11,841 bases of DNA from Candidatus Tayloriibacteriota bacterium (GTDB lineage: Bacteria > Patescibacteriota > Minisyncoccia > Phycocordibacterales > GWA1-40-21): positions 1 through 11,841 of the forward strand of contig JAPLZG010000126.1 of the NCBI GenBank assembly GCA_026395155.1, in the 5' to 3' direction. Both the position numbers and the translations under genes were made by a program. Below the pieces are notes generated by a model. It was not told where the DNA came from. It did not search any database and saw only the letters and a list, made by a program, of their open reading frames with translations. Positions 1 to 7,244 of this stretch are shown here, piece after piece; position 1 is the first letter of the stretch, and every line of letters begins with the position of its first letter.

Positions 1-119
1 ATAGGGTACACCCAATAAAATTTTTCCCAAAGGTCACATAGTATTTATTGAAACACAGCTGGTTTAATAGAGTAAGTATTTAAAAGTCGCATTATTAAAA
101 TTAAAATTTTAAAGGGCAC

Positions 120-1055
120 GTGTTCTGGCTAAATATAAAAAGAATATTGAAGGCGGGTTTACAAAGTTTCTTTAGAAGCGGTTTTGTTGCGTTGTCATCA
201 CTTCTTGTAATGACAATCACTCTTTTTATAATTGGTTCTATGATTTTTCTTGCTGGTTTTCTAAATTATAATTTGAATATTGTAAAAGAAAAAGTTGATG
301 TAAATGTTTACTTTATTACAAAAGCTTTAGAAACCGATATTTTGGCTTTAAAGAAAAATATTGAATCATTACCGGAAGTTTCAAATGTTGAATATATTTC
401 AAGAGAACAGTCTCTCATTGATTTTAAGGACAAACATAAGACAGATCAATCAACTTTGCAGGCAATAGATGAGCTTGGAGATAATCCTCTTGGTGCCGTC
501 TTAAATATTAAAGCAAAAGATACATCGAAGTATGCTGGAATAGCAAATTTTTTGGATAATTCTAAAAATGAGCTTCTTTCGCCGGGTGGAATTAAGATAA
601 TTGATAAAATAAATTATGCACAAAATAAGTTGGTTATCGAAAAACTAACGATGATTATTAGCTCGGCAAATATGATAGGACTTTGGCTTGCAATTATTTT
701 TATAATCATCTCAATTTTAATAACATTCAATACAATTAGACTTATTATTTTTATGAAGAAAGATGAAATTTCTGTAATGCGACTTGTTGGCGCTTCTCAT
801 AAATATGTTAAGGGGCCATTTGTTGTGAATGGAATACTTTGTGGTTTGATTTCGTCTATTATTGTAGTTCTTATATTCTTGATTATTACTCTTTGGATAA
901 GTAATACACGTTATGGTATTTATTTTGGAGGTTTTAATTTGTTTGATTATTTTGTAAAAAATATTTTAGTAATTTTAGCGACAATTTTTGGAACGGGAAT
1001 TATACTCGGGACAATATCGAGTTACTTGGCAGTGCATAAATATTTAAGGAATTAG
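120..1055 (+). CDS. ftsX: Cell-division protein FtsX
   Basis: FtsX is the membrane subunit of the FtsEX ABC-type complex, which couples the cytosolic ATPase FtsE to activation of cell-wall hydrolases at the division septum. The 311-aa product has the family's length and order: a short cytosolic N-terminus, one membrane helix (about residues 22-48), an external domain (about 50-170), then three helices (about 180-205, 235-262 and 280-303). The diagnostic stretch between helices 2 and 3 reads EISVMRLVGASHKYVKGPF, the conserved FtsX/permease motif. The start is GTG, chosen because AAAGGG lies 3 bases upstream and the protein then begins with the usual basic MFWLNIKRILKAG. ftsE normally lies just upstream and often overlaps; here the 119 bases before the start show no recognisable FtsE end, so any ftsE lies outside the window with a gap of about 100 bases or more. 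Confidence 0.93.
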   Translation: MFWLNIKRILKAGLQSFFRSGFVALSSLLVMTITLFIIGSMIFLAGFLNYNLNIVKEKVDVNVYFITKALETDILALKKNIESLPEVSNVEYISREQSLIDFKDKHKTDQSTLQAIDELGDNPLGAVLNIKAKDTSKYAGIANFLDNSKNELLSPGGIKIIDKINYAQNKLVIEKLTMIISSANMIGLWLAIIFIIISILITFNTIRLIIFMKKDEISVMRLVGASHKYVKGPFVVNGILCGLISSIIVVLIFLIITLWISNTRYGIYFGGFNLFDYFVKNILVILATIFGTGIILGTISSYLAVHKYLRN

Positions 1056-1062
1056 GGAAGGT

Positions 1063-1092
1063 GTTAGCTGATAGCTTTTAGTTGTTAGTTTT
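1063..1092. repeat. Short degenerate TTAG-type repeat
   Basis: Just after ftsX the sequence is a run of degenerate TTAGC/TTAGT units (TTAGCTGATAGC followed by TTTTAGTTGTTAG). It is non-coding and looks like a simple-sequence tract; no function can be read from it. Confidence 0.4.
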
Positions 1093-1117
1093 TGCCTGCC
1101 CCGTCAAAAATAAAAAC

Positions 1118-1150
1118 AGCGGGTTAATTTAGTAAAATCAACTCGCTTTT
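1118..1150. terminator. Rho-independent terminator, probably bidirectional, between ftsX and tRNA-Gln
   Basis: Arms AGCGGGTT (1118-1125) and AACTCGCT (1140-1147) form an 8-bp stem with one G-T pair and a 14-base loop. Read on the minus strand the stem is followed by GTTTTTATTTTTG, a strong U tract that ends the tRNA transcript. On the plus strand it is followed by a shorter TTTT, so it may also end the ftsX transcript. Confidence 0.72.
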
Positions 1151-1158
1151 AACTTTTG

Positions 1159-1229
1159 CTGCCGGACTTGGAATCGAACCAAAATTTTCGCTTTCAGAGA
1201 GCGACGGCCTACCTTTAGCCGATCCGGCA
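1159..1229 (-). tRNA. tRNA-Gln (anticodon CTG)
   Basis: The minus strand folds into a full cloverleaf of 71 bases. The acceptor stem is TGCCGGA / TCCGGCA with discriminator G. The D stem is GGCT / GGCC with loop AAAGGTA. The anticodon stem is TCGCT / AGCGA around loop CTCTGAA, giving anticodon CTG, which reads CAG (Gln). The variable loop is AAAT, and the T arm is TTTGG-TTCGATT-CCAAG. The opening U and discriminator G are typical of bacterial tRNA-Gln. No CCA is encoded (GCAAA follows), so the tail must be added by the CCA-adding enzyme. A 66-codon reading frame over this gene is not a protein gene. Confidence 0.93.
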
Positions 1230-1250
1230 ATAACTAAATATTGAAATATG

Positions 1251-1279
1251 ATAATACTAGAAAAAATCATATTTTTCAA
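1251..1279 (-). promoter_or_regulatory. Promoter of tRNA-Gln
   Basis: On the minus strand a -35 box TTGAAA (1279-1274) and a -10 box TATTAT (1256-1251) are separated by exactly 17 bases. The -10 ends 21 bases before the first tRNA base, leaving a 5' leader of about 14 bases for RNase P to remove. Confidence 0.75.
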
Positions 1280-1412
1280 GGGTAAAATTTTTTTTGTTTT
1301 TATGTGGACTGTTTTGATATACATAAAATATCACTAATTATATAGTTGAGAATATACACATTTTGGATTTTTGTTTGTGTAATCCTTTATCAACTCAATC
1401 GTCATCAAGAAT

Positions 1413-1931
1413 ATGAATAAACAAAAATTATATTGGTCTGTAGGTTTTTTTGTAGTTATTATTGGATTATTATTTTTTCTTTTTTATAGAATCGGTAAAG
1501 ATATTGGTGAAGCAAATGTCTTAAATTCAAACAATAATTCAATCGTATATGAGAATACAGATTACGGATTTGATTTTTCTTTACCAGCAAATTGGCAAGG
1601 ATATTCTATTATTAAAAGCACTTGGCAGGGGACTGCACTTAAAAATATATCTGCACCAACTGGAACAAAGCTTTTAATTAGAAATCCAAATTGGACCGAA
1701 ACTGCACATTATGAAGACATACCAATATTGATTTTTACTATTTCACAGTGGGACTCATATCTTGCAGAAAACTTCTCTATTTCGGCTGCACCTATTCAAG
1801 CAAGCGAATTGGCGCGTAATAATACTTATGTCTTTGCTCTTCCCCCACGATGGAATTTTGATTATAGTTTAGGATATAAAGAAGCGGAAGAAATTATCGC
1901 AAGAAGCCCTCTCAGTGCTTTTAATAAGTAG
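1413..1931 (+). CDS. Single-anchor exported protein, PsbP-like hypothetical
   Basis: The 172-aa product starts with a short basic segment (MNKQKLYW) and one membrane helix (about residues 8-25), followed by an extracellular domain of about 140 residues. The domain opens with the pattern YENTDYGFDFSLPANWQGY (about 46-64), a sequence style seen in PsbP-like and similar small exported beta-rich domains with YGF.F.LP..W. It has no cysteines, so it is not a lipoprotein and has no disulfides. No catalytic motif is visible. It stands alone between a tRNA on the other strand and a methyltransferase remnant. No good ribosome site precedes the ATG. The domain family is a tentative reading; the function is unknown. 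Confidence 0.75.
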   Translation: MNKQKLYWSVGFFVVIIGLLFFLFYRIGKDIGEANVLNSNNNSIVYENTDYGFDFSLPANWQGYSIIKSTWQGTALKNISAPTGTKLLIRNPNWTETAHYEDIPILIFTISQWDSYLAENFSISAAPIQASELARNNTYVFALPPRWNFDYSLGYKEAEEIIARSPLSAFNK

Positions 1932-1959
1932 ATTATAGAATTATAGTTTCATTCCCTGG

Positions 1960-1988
1960 ATTGCCACGTCGGCAGTCCTCCTCGCAAT
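1960..1988. repeat. REP-like imperfect palindrome (ATTGC...GCAAT)
   Basis: ATTGC at 1960-1964 and GCAAT at 1984-1988 bound a GC-rich core (CACGTCGGCAGTCCTCCTC). With its flanks (CCTGG before, GACAG after), read in reverse it has the form GTCATTGCGAGGAG...GTGGCAATCCAGG, a dispersed repeat style known from many unrelated bacterial genomes. Its right end (ATGACA, 1987-1992) also lies where a weak -35 element for the next promoter could be, 19 bases before the -10. Confidence 0.6.
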
Positions 1989-2008
1989 GACAGAGACGAC
2001 GAATATTA

Positions 2009-2017
2009 TGTTATAAT
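2009..2017 (+). promoter_or_regulatory. Extended -10 promoter, leaderless start for the ICMT-like gene
   Basis: TGTTATAAT is a perfect extended -10 (TGn plus TATAAT). The ATG at 2024 lies 6 bases after it, exactly where transcription would start, so the mRNA would begin with the AUG. There is no Shine-Dalgarno sequence. Confidence 0.65.
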
Positions 2018-2023
2018 TTATTT

Positions 2024-2504
2024 ATGGGAGATTTTACATTAATTTTTATTATTTTGTGTATCGTCGTTCAAGCTACTTTTTGGATTGCTACAGCTTTTTC
2101 TACTAAGAAGGTCACAGAAAATAGGGGAGGTTGGACGATGAGAATTATTGCTTTAGTCGTTGTGTTGTCGCTAGTCTTTTTAAGTAAAAAAATTGCCGTC
2201 TTAAGCACGAGTTATTTTAGGGAAAAACTGGAGCGCAAATGTCGTCTTTAAAGAAGATCACGAACTTATTATGACCGGGCCATATAAATATGTAAGGCAT
2301 CCAATTTACAGCGGTATTATTTTAGTGATTCTTGGAATAGCAATTTATCTAGGAAACATTGCTGGATTATTGCTCTTTTTAGCCTTCTTTTTTGGTGCTT
2401 ATTATAAAGCAATAAAAGAAGAAAAATTACTTTTAAAACATTTTTCAGAAAAATATATTGAATATAAAAAACATGTTCGCGTCTTGATACCGTTTGTCTT
2501 TTAA
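2024..2504 (+). pseudogene. Isoprenylcysteine carboxyl methyltransferase (ICMT/PEMT-like) family protein, split by a one-base frameshift
   Basis: Two adjacent reading frames form one membrane methyltransferase. The first (2024-2251) gives two N-terminal helices and ends ...STSYF before running off frame. The second frame, read back past its first ATG (2271), starts GKNWSANVVFKEDHELIM and goes on TGPYKYVRHPIYSG, the SAM-binding signature of the family, then two helices and the C-terminal EEKLLLKHFSEKYIEYKK motif. Removing one base near 2219 (TATTTT-A-GGGAAAAAC) joins SYF to GKNWSANVV and gives an ordinary 159-aa protein. The usual substrate class is small lipids or isoprenylated molecules; the substrate here is unknown. 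Both halves keep conserved motifs with no other damage, so this is a very recent mutation, a sequencing error in a short homopolymer area, or, less likely, programmed +1 frameshifting. Confidence 0.85.
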
Positions 2505-2527
2505 CTAATTCAAAGTTACATAAAATA

Positions 2528-2536
2528 TGCTAAAAT
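2528..2536 (+). promoter_or_regulatory. Promoter of the glycosyltransferase-ATPase operon
   Basis: TGCTAAAAT is an extended -10 with one mismatch. A weak -35 TTCAAA (2509-2514) lies 16 bases upstream. It would give a leader of about 36 bases before the ATG at 2579. A second possible -10, TATAGT (2541-2546), lies just downstream. Confidence 0.5.
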
Positions 2537-2578
2537 ATAGTATAGTTTATTGTGTATTAATAGTTTAAATATTTTCAA

Positions 2579-3304
2579 ATGGAACAAAAACAATTATTTT
2601 TTTCAATTATAATTCCTGCTCATAATGAGGAAAAATATATCGGAAACACTTTAGAAAAAATTATAGAGCAAGATTATCCTACCCCAAAGTTTGAAGTTTT
2701 TGTAATAGAAAATGGTTCTACTGATAAAACTTATGAAATTGCCAAAAAATTTGAGACAGGAAATGTTTCAGTGTCTGTTTCTGGAGCAAAAGGAGTTTCA
2801 CTTGCAAGAAATTTTGGTGTAGGAAAAATAAGTGCAAATAGTGACTGGACTATTTTTTTGGATGCTGACACACTTTTGGAAAGTGATTTTTTAAAAGAGT
2901 TAAATATTTTTTTACAAAAATACTCAAATAAAAATTATATGATTGGCACAACTTCTATCAGACCATTTCCAGATACGAGAAAAGCAAGGACTTGGTTTAG
3001 TTTTTGGAATTTTTGTCACAAGATATTTAAAGTTTCTTTTGCTATTCAAATAGTCAGATCTTCTTTACTTGGTGATATTAAATATGATGTTAGTATGGAA
3101 ATGGGAGAAGATTTAAAATTTATTAAAGATGCTCGTAAGTTTGGAAAGTTTTTCTTTCTCTCAACATCTCAAGTGTCGAGTTCGACTAGACGTTTTGAAA
3201 AAGTTGGATGGTGGAAATTATTTGTTCAGTGGACAATTGTTGCAAATCTTCCTCATTTCTTACAAAAGAACAAACTTATGAGATTACTCGTTAGTAATTT
3301 GTAA
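2579..3304 (+). CDS. Family 2 glycosyltransferase (soluble)
   Basis: The 241-aa product is a GT-A fold glycosyltransferase that would move a sugar from a nucleotide-sugar donor, most likely to a cell-surface glycan or lipid carrier. It has the opening strand SIIIPAHNEEKYIGNTL (9-25), VIENGSTDKT (42-51), the metal-binding DAD at 95-97 (FLDADT) and GED at 176-178 in place of the usual ED near the acceptor site, followed by SSSTRRFEKVGW (200-211). No membrane helix is present. It is the first gene of an operon: the P-type ATPase starts 5 bases after its stop, and a paralogous glycosyltransferase with the same DAD/GED/SSRRF pattern follows the ATPase. There is no ribosome site, as for most genes here. 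Donor and acceptor cannot be told from sequence. Confidence 0.9.
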   Translation: MEQKQLFFSIIIPAHNEEKYIGNTLEKIIEQDYPTPKFEVFVIENGSTDKTYEIAKKFETGNVSVSVSGAKGVSLARNFGVGKISANSDWTIFLDADTLLESDFLKELNIFLQKYSNKNYMIGTTSIRPFPDTRKARTWFSFWNFCHKIFKVSFAIQIVRSSLLGDIKYDVSMEMGEDLKFIKDARKFGKFFFLSTSQVSSSTRRFEKVGWWKLFVQWTIVANLPHFLQKNKLMRLLVSNL

Positions 3305-3309
3305 TTTAG

Positions 3310-5679
3310 ATGAAAAAAGTATTAGCTAAATATAAAATAAAATCCCAAGAGCTTTGGTATATTATTGCTCGTAATGTTTTCCTATTTACCAATGGCGTTA
3401 TAGTCCTTGTTATTATTTTGCTTTTTGCTTTTGGTGATAAAAAGTCAGCATTATTTTTGGGAATTATTTTTGTTTTCAATATATTAATGGGCTTTATTCA
3501 AGAAATTAGTGCTTGGATTCAGCTTGAAAAGCTTCAGTTGTTAACAGCTCCGCAAGTTATAAGAATTAATAAAGATGGAACAGAAGAATCAGTTTTGGCT
3601 GACCAGATTAAAAAATGGGATCTAATAAAACTTAAAATAGGTGATCAAATACCTACTGATAGTATTCTTGTAAAAGATCATAGTTTTGAAATAAATGAGG
3701 GCTTAATTACAGGAGAATCTAATTCTATTCCTAAAAATATTAATGATCATTTACTTGCTGGTAGTGTTGTGACCGCTGGATATGGTATAGCAAAGACGGA
3801 CTCTGTTTTTAAGGAGAGTCGTATTGCTAGAATGACAGAGGGGATTAAAAAATATTCTATAAAATTTAGCCCGATTCAGACCTCTGTTAATTTATTAATA
3901 AAATATTGCGGATATGTTCTTGTTGTTATTTTTGCTTTTATAATAACTCGAGGGATTATTGTTCATGAACCAATAATTAAAATTGTAAAAAATATCGGTT
4001 CTCTTACTAATACAATTATGCCTGTTGGATTATTTTTTGCTGTATCTCTCTTTTTTACTTATGGAGCATTCCACCTTTTTAAAAGACATGTATTGTTGCA
4101 GGAGGTCAATTCTACTGAAAAACTTGGACGTATAAAAAATCTTTGTATGGATAAGACAGGGACATTAACAGAAAATACTTTAGCGGTTGAAGATATTTTT
4201 GTTACAAAACAGATTGATATTAATTCTGCGCAAGATCTTACTATGGCTTACATAGAGGGTACTGGTGATACTTCAGAGACACTAAATGCTGTTAAAAAGT
4301 TCATTGGTGGTAAATTTGAAGGTGAAGTTGTAGATTTCTTATCTTTTTCTTCATGGAGAAAATACGGCGCTGTCAGTATTTTAAAGGATAACAAGAAAAT
4401 ATTTATTTTTGCGGGTTCACCAAATGTTTTTTTGCCACACTTAAATGATGAAGAAGATAAAAAATGGCTTCAGAAATTTCTTGATGAAGAAGCTCATATG
4501 GGAAAACATGTTTGGTGTGTTGTTGAGTCTATTAATGCTGGGATTGTTGAAGATATTTCGAAAGCAGAATTCTCAATAGTTGCTGTTTATGTTTTTTATA
4601 ATAATTTAAGAGAAGGAATAAAACATACAATAAATTTTTTTCAGGAAAGAGGCGTCCATATAAGAATTATTTCTGGTGATAATAAAGAAACGGTTCGTAC
4701 AGTAGCAAACTTAGCTGGAATAAATAATACTGATAAAATTATTACAGGTTCTGAAATGCAGGATTGGAGCGAAAAAGATTTTGAAAAAAATGTTGGCCAG
4801 TATACAATTTTTGCTAGAATTATTCCAGAACAAAAAGAAAAAATAATTGAAGCTTTTAAAAAAGATGGTTTTACTGCAATGGTGGGGGATGGAGCAAATG
4901 ATGTTTTGGCAATCAAGAAAGCAGATTTGGGCATTGCTATGTTTGATGGTGCAAAAGCAACAAGACAGATTGCATCTATTGTCCTTACCAATAATAGTTT
5001 CACAGCTATGCCCGGGGGTGTAACTTTAGCCGATAGCATAATTCGAAATATAGAAATTTTTGCTAGTATTTATTTAAATTTAACTTTTGTTGGTTTTTTC
5101 TTCTTTATCTTTGTAAGTTGTCTAGGTTATGCATATCCACTTACCCCTTTAAATATTTCTCTTATAAGTTATTTTGTAATTGGAATCCCCGGAATGCTCA
5201 TATCATATTGGACAATTATGCCTTCTGGTAAAGTTGACTCACCTAGCTCAGGATCTTTTTTAAAAAAAATATTACCTTTTATAATTTATTCTTCTATTGT
5301 CCAATCAATTTTTCTGGCTTTGGTTTTCTTTTTAAGTCCAGAAAACATTAGAAGTGCTGATTCAAATATTTTTGTCATTATTGCCTATATAGTATCTGGT
5401 TTCGTATTTTTTATTTTTACTCCTTATGTTTATCGTGGAGCCGTGAACGTTTTTCAAAAGGCACAGATTTTTACTTTTGCATTAATTGAAATCGCTTTAT
5501 TTTTGATAATGCTCAATGTACCAATAGCTATTAACTTTTTTGATATTGTAAAAGTTACGTCTAAAATTTCTATGAATAATTTTGCTATAATGTCTGTATC
5601 GTTTATTTTATTGATCTATATTCAATATATGATAGCAAAGTATTTTGCTTTTAAAAAAAAGTATGATGACAAAAAATAA
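3310..5679 (+). CDS. P-type cation-transporting ATPase (CtpE/P2-like), TM4 motif altered
   Basis: The 789-aa product is a P-type ATPase, an ion pump driven by a phospho-aspartate cycle. It has TGES (134-137), the phosphorylation site D281 in DKTGTLTEN, a FSSWRKYGAV stretch in the nucleotide domain, SGDN, and the hinge MVGDGANDVLAI (524-535). There are two helix pairs before D281 and about six helices after about residue 575. There is no N-terminal heavy-metal domain and no CPC motif, so it is not a copper/zinc pump. The layout and the LLQEVNSTEKLGRI stretch resemble actinobacterial CtpE and P2-type Ca pumps. Where those have PEGL in helix 4, this protein has MPVGLFFAV (237-245): the cation-binding Glu is Val. 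The ion is therefore uncertain. The last codons overlap the next gene's start, so the two are probably translationally coupled. Confidence 0.92.
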   Translation: MKKVLAKYKIKSQELWYIIARNVFLFTNGVIVLVIILLFAFGDKKSALFLGIIFVFNILMGFIQEISAWIQLEKLQLLTAPQVIRINKDGTEESVLADQIKKWDLIKLKIGDQIPTDSILVKDHSFEINEGLITGESNSIPKNINDHLLAGSVVTAGYGIAKTDSVFKESRIARMTEGIKKYSIKFSPIQTSVNLLIKYCGYVLVVIFAFIITRGIIVHEPIIKIVKNIGSLTNTIMPVGLFFAVSLFFTYGAFHLFKRHVLLQEVNSTEKLGRIKNLCMDKTGTLTENTLAVEDIFVTKQIDINSAQDLTMAYIEGTGDTSETLNAVKKFIGGKFEGEVVDFLSFSSWRKYGAVSILKDNKKIFIFAGSPNVFLPHLNDEEDKKWLQKFLDEEAHMGKHVWCVVESINAGIVEDISKAEFSIVAVYVFYNNLREGIKHTINFFQERGVHIRIISGDNKETVRTVANLAGINNTDKIITGSEMQDWSEKDFEKNVGQYTIFARIIPEQKEKIIEAFKKDGFTAMVGDGANDVLAIKKADLGIAMFDGAKATRQIASIVLTNNSFTAMPGGVTLADSIIRNIEIFASIYLNLTFVGFFFFIFVSCLGYAYPLTPLNISLISYFVIGIPGMLISYWTIMPSGKVDSPSSGSFLKKILPFIIYSSIVQSIFLALVFFLSPENIRSADSNIFVIIAYIVSGFVFFIFTPYVYRGAVNVFQKAQIFTFALIEIALFLIMLNVPIAINFFDIVKVTSKISMNNFAIMSVSFILLIYIQYMIAKYFAFKKKYDDKK

Positions 5680-6976
5680 CATTAAAATTAGTTTAATTAT
5701 TCCAGCTTATAATGAGGAGGACTCAATAGTGGAATGTTTAGAAAAAGCTATTTTATATTCTAATAATAGATTTTGTGAAATCATTGTCATAAATAATGGA
5801 AGTACTGATAAAACTAAAGAATTGGCTGAAAAAATATCTGGAGTGAAAGTTGTTGATGAACCAGTTAAGGGTCTGACAAAAGCAAGACAAAAAGGGTTAG
5901 AAGTGGCTACAGGGGATTATTTAGCCTATATTGATGCTGATACTCAGCTTCATCCACAATGGTTTAAAACAGCTGAACATTTTTTTCAGAAGCATCCCAA
6001 TGCTGTTAGCTTAAGTGGACCTTATCGTTATTATGATGGCTCAATGATGAGTAACTTTTTTCAGCACATTATTTGGTGGCTGAATGCTCCTATTTCTTAT
6101 TGGCTCGCTGGTTATATGATTTTGGGTGGAAATTTTATTGCAAAAAAAGAAGCATTAATAAATATGGGCGGATTTGATAAAAGTATAGAATTTTATGGTG
6201 AGGACACAAACATATCAAGAAGACTCAGCAAATTTGGAGATGTAGTTTTTAAAATGGATTTTTTTATTTATTCTTCAAGTCGTCGTTTTCAAGAAGAAGG
6301 TTTTATAAAAACTAATTTAATTTATGGGCTAAATTTTACTTGGCAGGTTTTATTTAAAAAATCTTTTTCAAATAATAAAAATTATCATGATCATAGAAGT
6401 AGATCATTAAAAGGGAAGGATACTTTAGAGGAAGTTGTTAGAAAAGGTGCGACAATAAAAGCATGGATTGTGAGTTCTATTTTTGCGATTGCTTTCATAA
6501 TAAATTGGATCTTTGAATCTTTTGATTGGCATAAAGCAATTCCGCTTGCGATTTTTTATGCTGTGTTTGTTTTTAATACTTTCTTTTCTATCAGGTGTTT
6601 TTCACGCATCACTCCACCTTATAGTTTTGTCCATGGTGTTTTAGACTTAGTATTGGTGGCTTTATATATTGCGATGGCGGTTAATGTCAGGGCTCTTCCT
6701 TATTTTGTTTTTTTCTGTTTATTAATTTTTGCTGTCTCTTCAATTAAATACACTTTATTACTTGGAAGTGTTGAATATGATGAAATTATAAAAAGAAAGG
6801 TTTTAATTGATATTATGGGAGTTTGTGGATTATCTCTTGTGATTGGTGGAATTTTTGCAGGATATCCACAATATAGTATTTGGGCTTGGGTTATAATTTT
6901 TATTTTAGCGAATATTATACTTTTTACATTTTGGCCATTTTATAGACTTGATGTTCATGATGAAAAGTCAGGATAA
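5663..6976 (+). CDS. Family 2 glycosyltransferase with C-terminal membrane domain
   Basis: The 437-aa product has an N-terminal GT-A domain: SLIIPAYNEEDS (10-21), VINNGSTDKT (42-51), YIDADTQ with DAD at 91-93, and GED at 179-181 followed by SSSRRFQEEGF (204-214). About six membrane helices follow (roughly 268-283, 293-309, 325-341, 345-360, 383-400 and 405-424), so it is an integral membrane enzyme, probably adding sugars to a lipid-linked or surface acceptor. The start chosen is ATG 5663, which overlaps the ATPase end by 17 bases; ATG 5666 is as likely, and an in-frame TTG at 5645 would add six residues with no support. Its GT domain resembles the soluble glycosyltransferase at the head of the operon, which suggests duplication within the cluster. 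Confidence 0.9.
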   Translation: MMTKNNIKISLIIPAYNEEDSIVECLEKAILYSNNRFCEIIVINNGSTDKTKELAEKISGVKVVDEPVKGLTKARQKGLEVATGDYLAYIDADTQLHPQWFKTAEHFFQKHPNAVSLSGPYRYYDGSMMSNFFQHIIWWLNAPISYWLAGYMILGGNFIAKKEALINMGGFDKSIEFYGEDTNISRRLSKFGDVVFKMDFFIYSSSRRFQEEGFIKTNLIYGLNFTWQVLFKKSFSNNKNYHDHRSRSLKGKDTLEEVVRKGATIKAWIVSSIFAIAFIINWIFESFDWHKAIPLAIFYAVFVFNTFFSIRCFSRITPPYSFVHGVLDLVLVALYIAMAVNVRALPYFVFFCLLIFAVSSIKYTLLLGSVEYDEIIKRKVLIDIMGVCGLSLVIGGIFAGYPQYSIWAWVIIFILANIILFTFWPFYRLDVHDEKSG

Positions 6977-7001
6977 CTTATTTTTTTAAATTAAGCTCTT
7001 T

Positions 7002-7151
7002 TCTTAATCACTTTGAATTGTAAACTCCTTCTTCTGTCATTCCCGCGAAGGCGGGAATCCAGTTTTTTTGTTTCTAAATCATAGCAACTCTGGATTCCCG
7101 CCTTCGCGGGAATGACAAATACACATGTTTCGTAATTCAAAGTAATCAAGA
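7002..7151. repeat. 150-bp nested palindrome with dRS3-like arms (MITE-like)
   Basis: Inner arms at 7035-7062 and 7090-7117 are perfect 28-base inverted copies around a 27-base spacer. Each arm contains the 20-base palindrome ATTCCC-N8-GGGAAT, the same pattern as Neisseria dRS3 repeats. Outer arms at 7002-7019 and 7134-7151 match at 16 of 18 positions (TCTTAATCACTTTGAATT against its complement). The whole block is therefore one extended palindrome with two imperfectly matched gaps of 15-16 bases. This is the build of a small non-autonomous transposable element. It could also act as a strong transcription barrier after the glycosyltransferase operon. Confidence 0.8.
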
Positions 7152-7170
7152 GGGAGGGTTATTCAAAATC

Positions 7171-7199
7171 TTGTAATACTTTATAAAATATGATATAAT
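7171..7199 (+). promoter_or_regulatory. Strong promoter of the six-helix membrane protein
   Basis: A -35 TTGTAA (7171-7176), a 17-base spacer and an extended -10 TGATATAAT (7191-7199) form a near-consensus promoter. Transcription would start near 7206, so the ATG at 7200 lies outside the mRNA and the real start codon must be further down. Confidence 0.75.
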
Positions 7200-7244
7200 A
7201 TGGTAAGAGGTTTTAAAGTTCGAAAACAGAATGGAAGGTGTCAG

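Noticed and set aside
1..119. C-terminal end of ftsE
   Set aside because: Short frames here end IGYTQ (1-18) or RVHPIKFFPKVT (3-41); neither can be recognised as FtsE, and there is too little sequence to judge.
1124..1324. Minus-strand 66-codon reading frame
   Set aside because: It runs through the tRNA-Gln, its promoter and its terminator; there is no protein signature.
4641..5039. Minus-strand 132-codon frame inside the ATPase
   Set aside because: It is antisense to conserved P-type ATPase motifs (SGDN, GDGAND), so it is a shadow.
7035..7117. CRISPR repeat pair
   Set aside because: The two 28-base copies are inverted, not direct, and there are only two; no cas gene is present.
7200..7244. 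Upstream ATG for the six-helix membrane protein
   Set aside because: It directly follows the -10 box, so it would not be in the mRNA; ATG 7245 has a good ribosome site.
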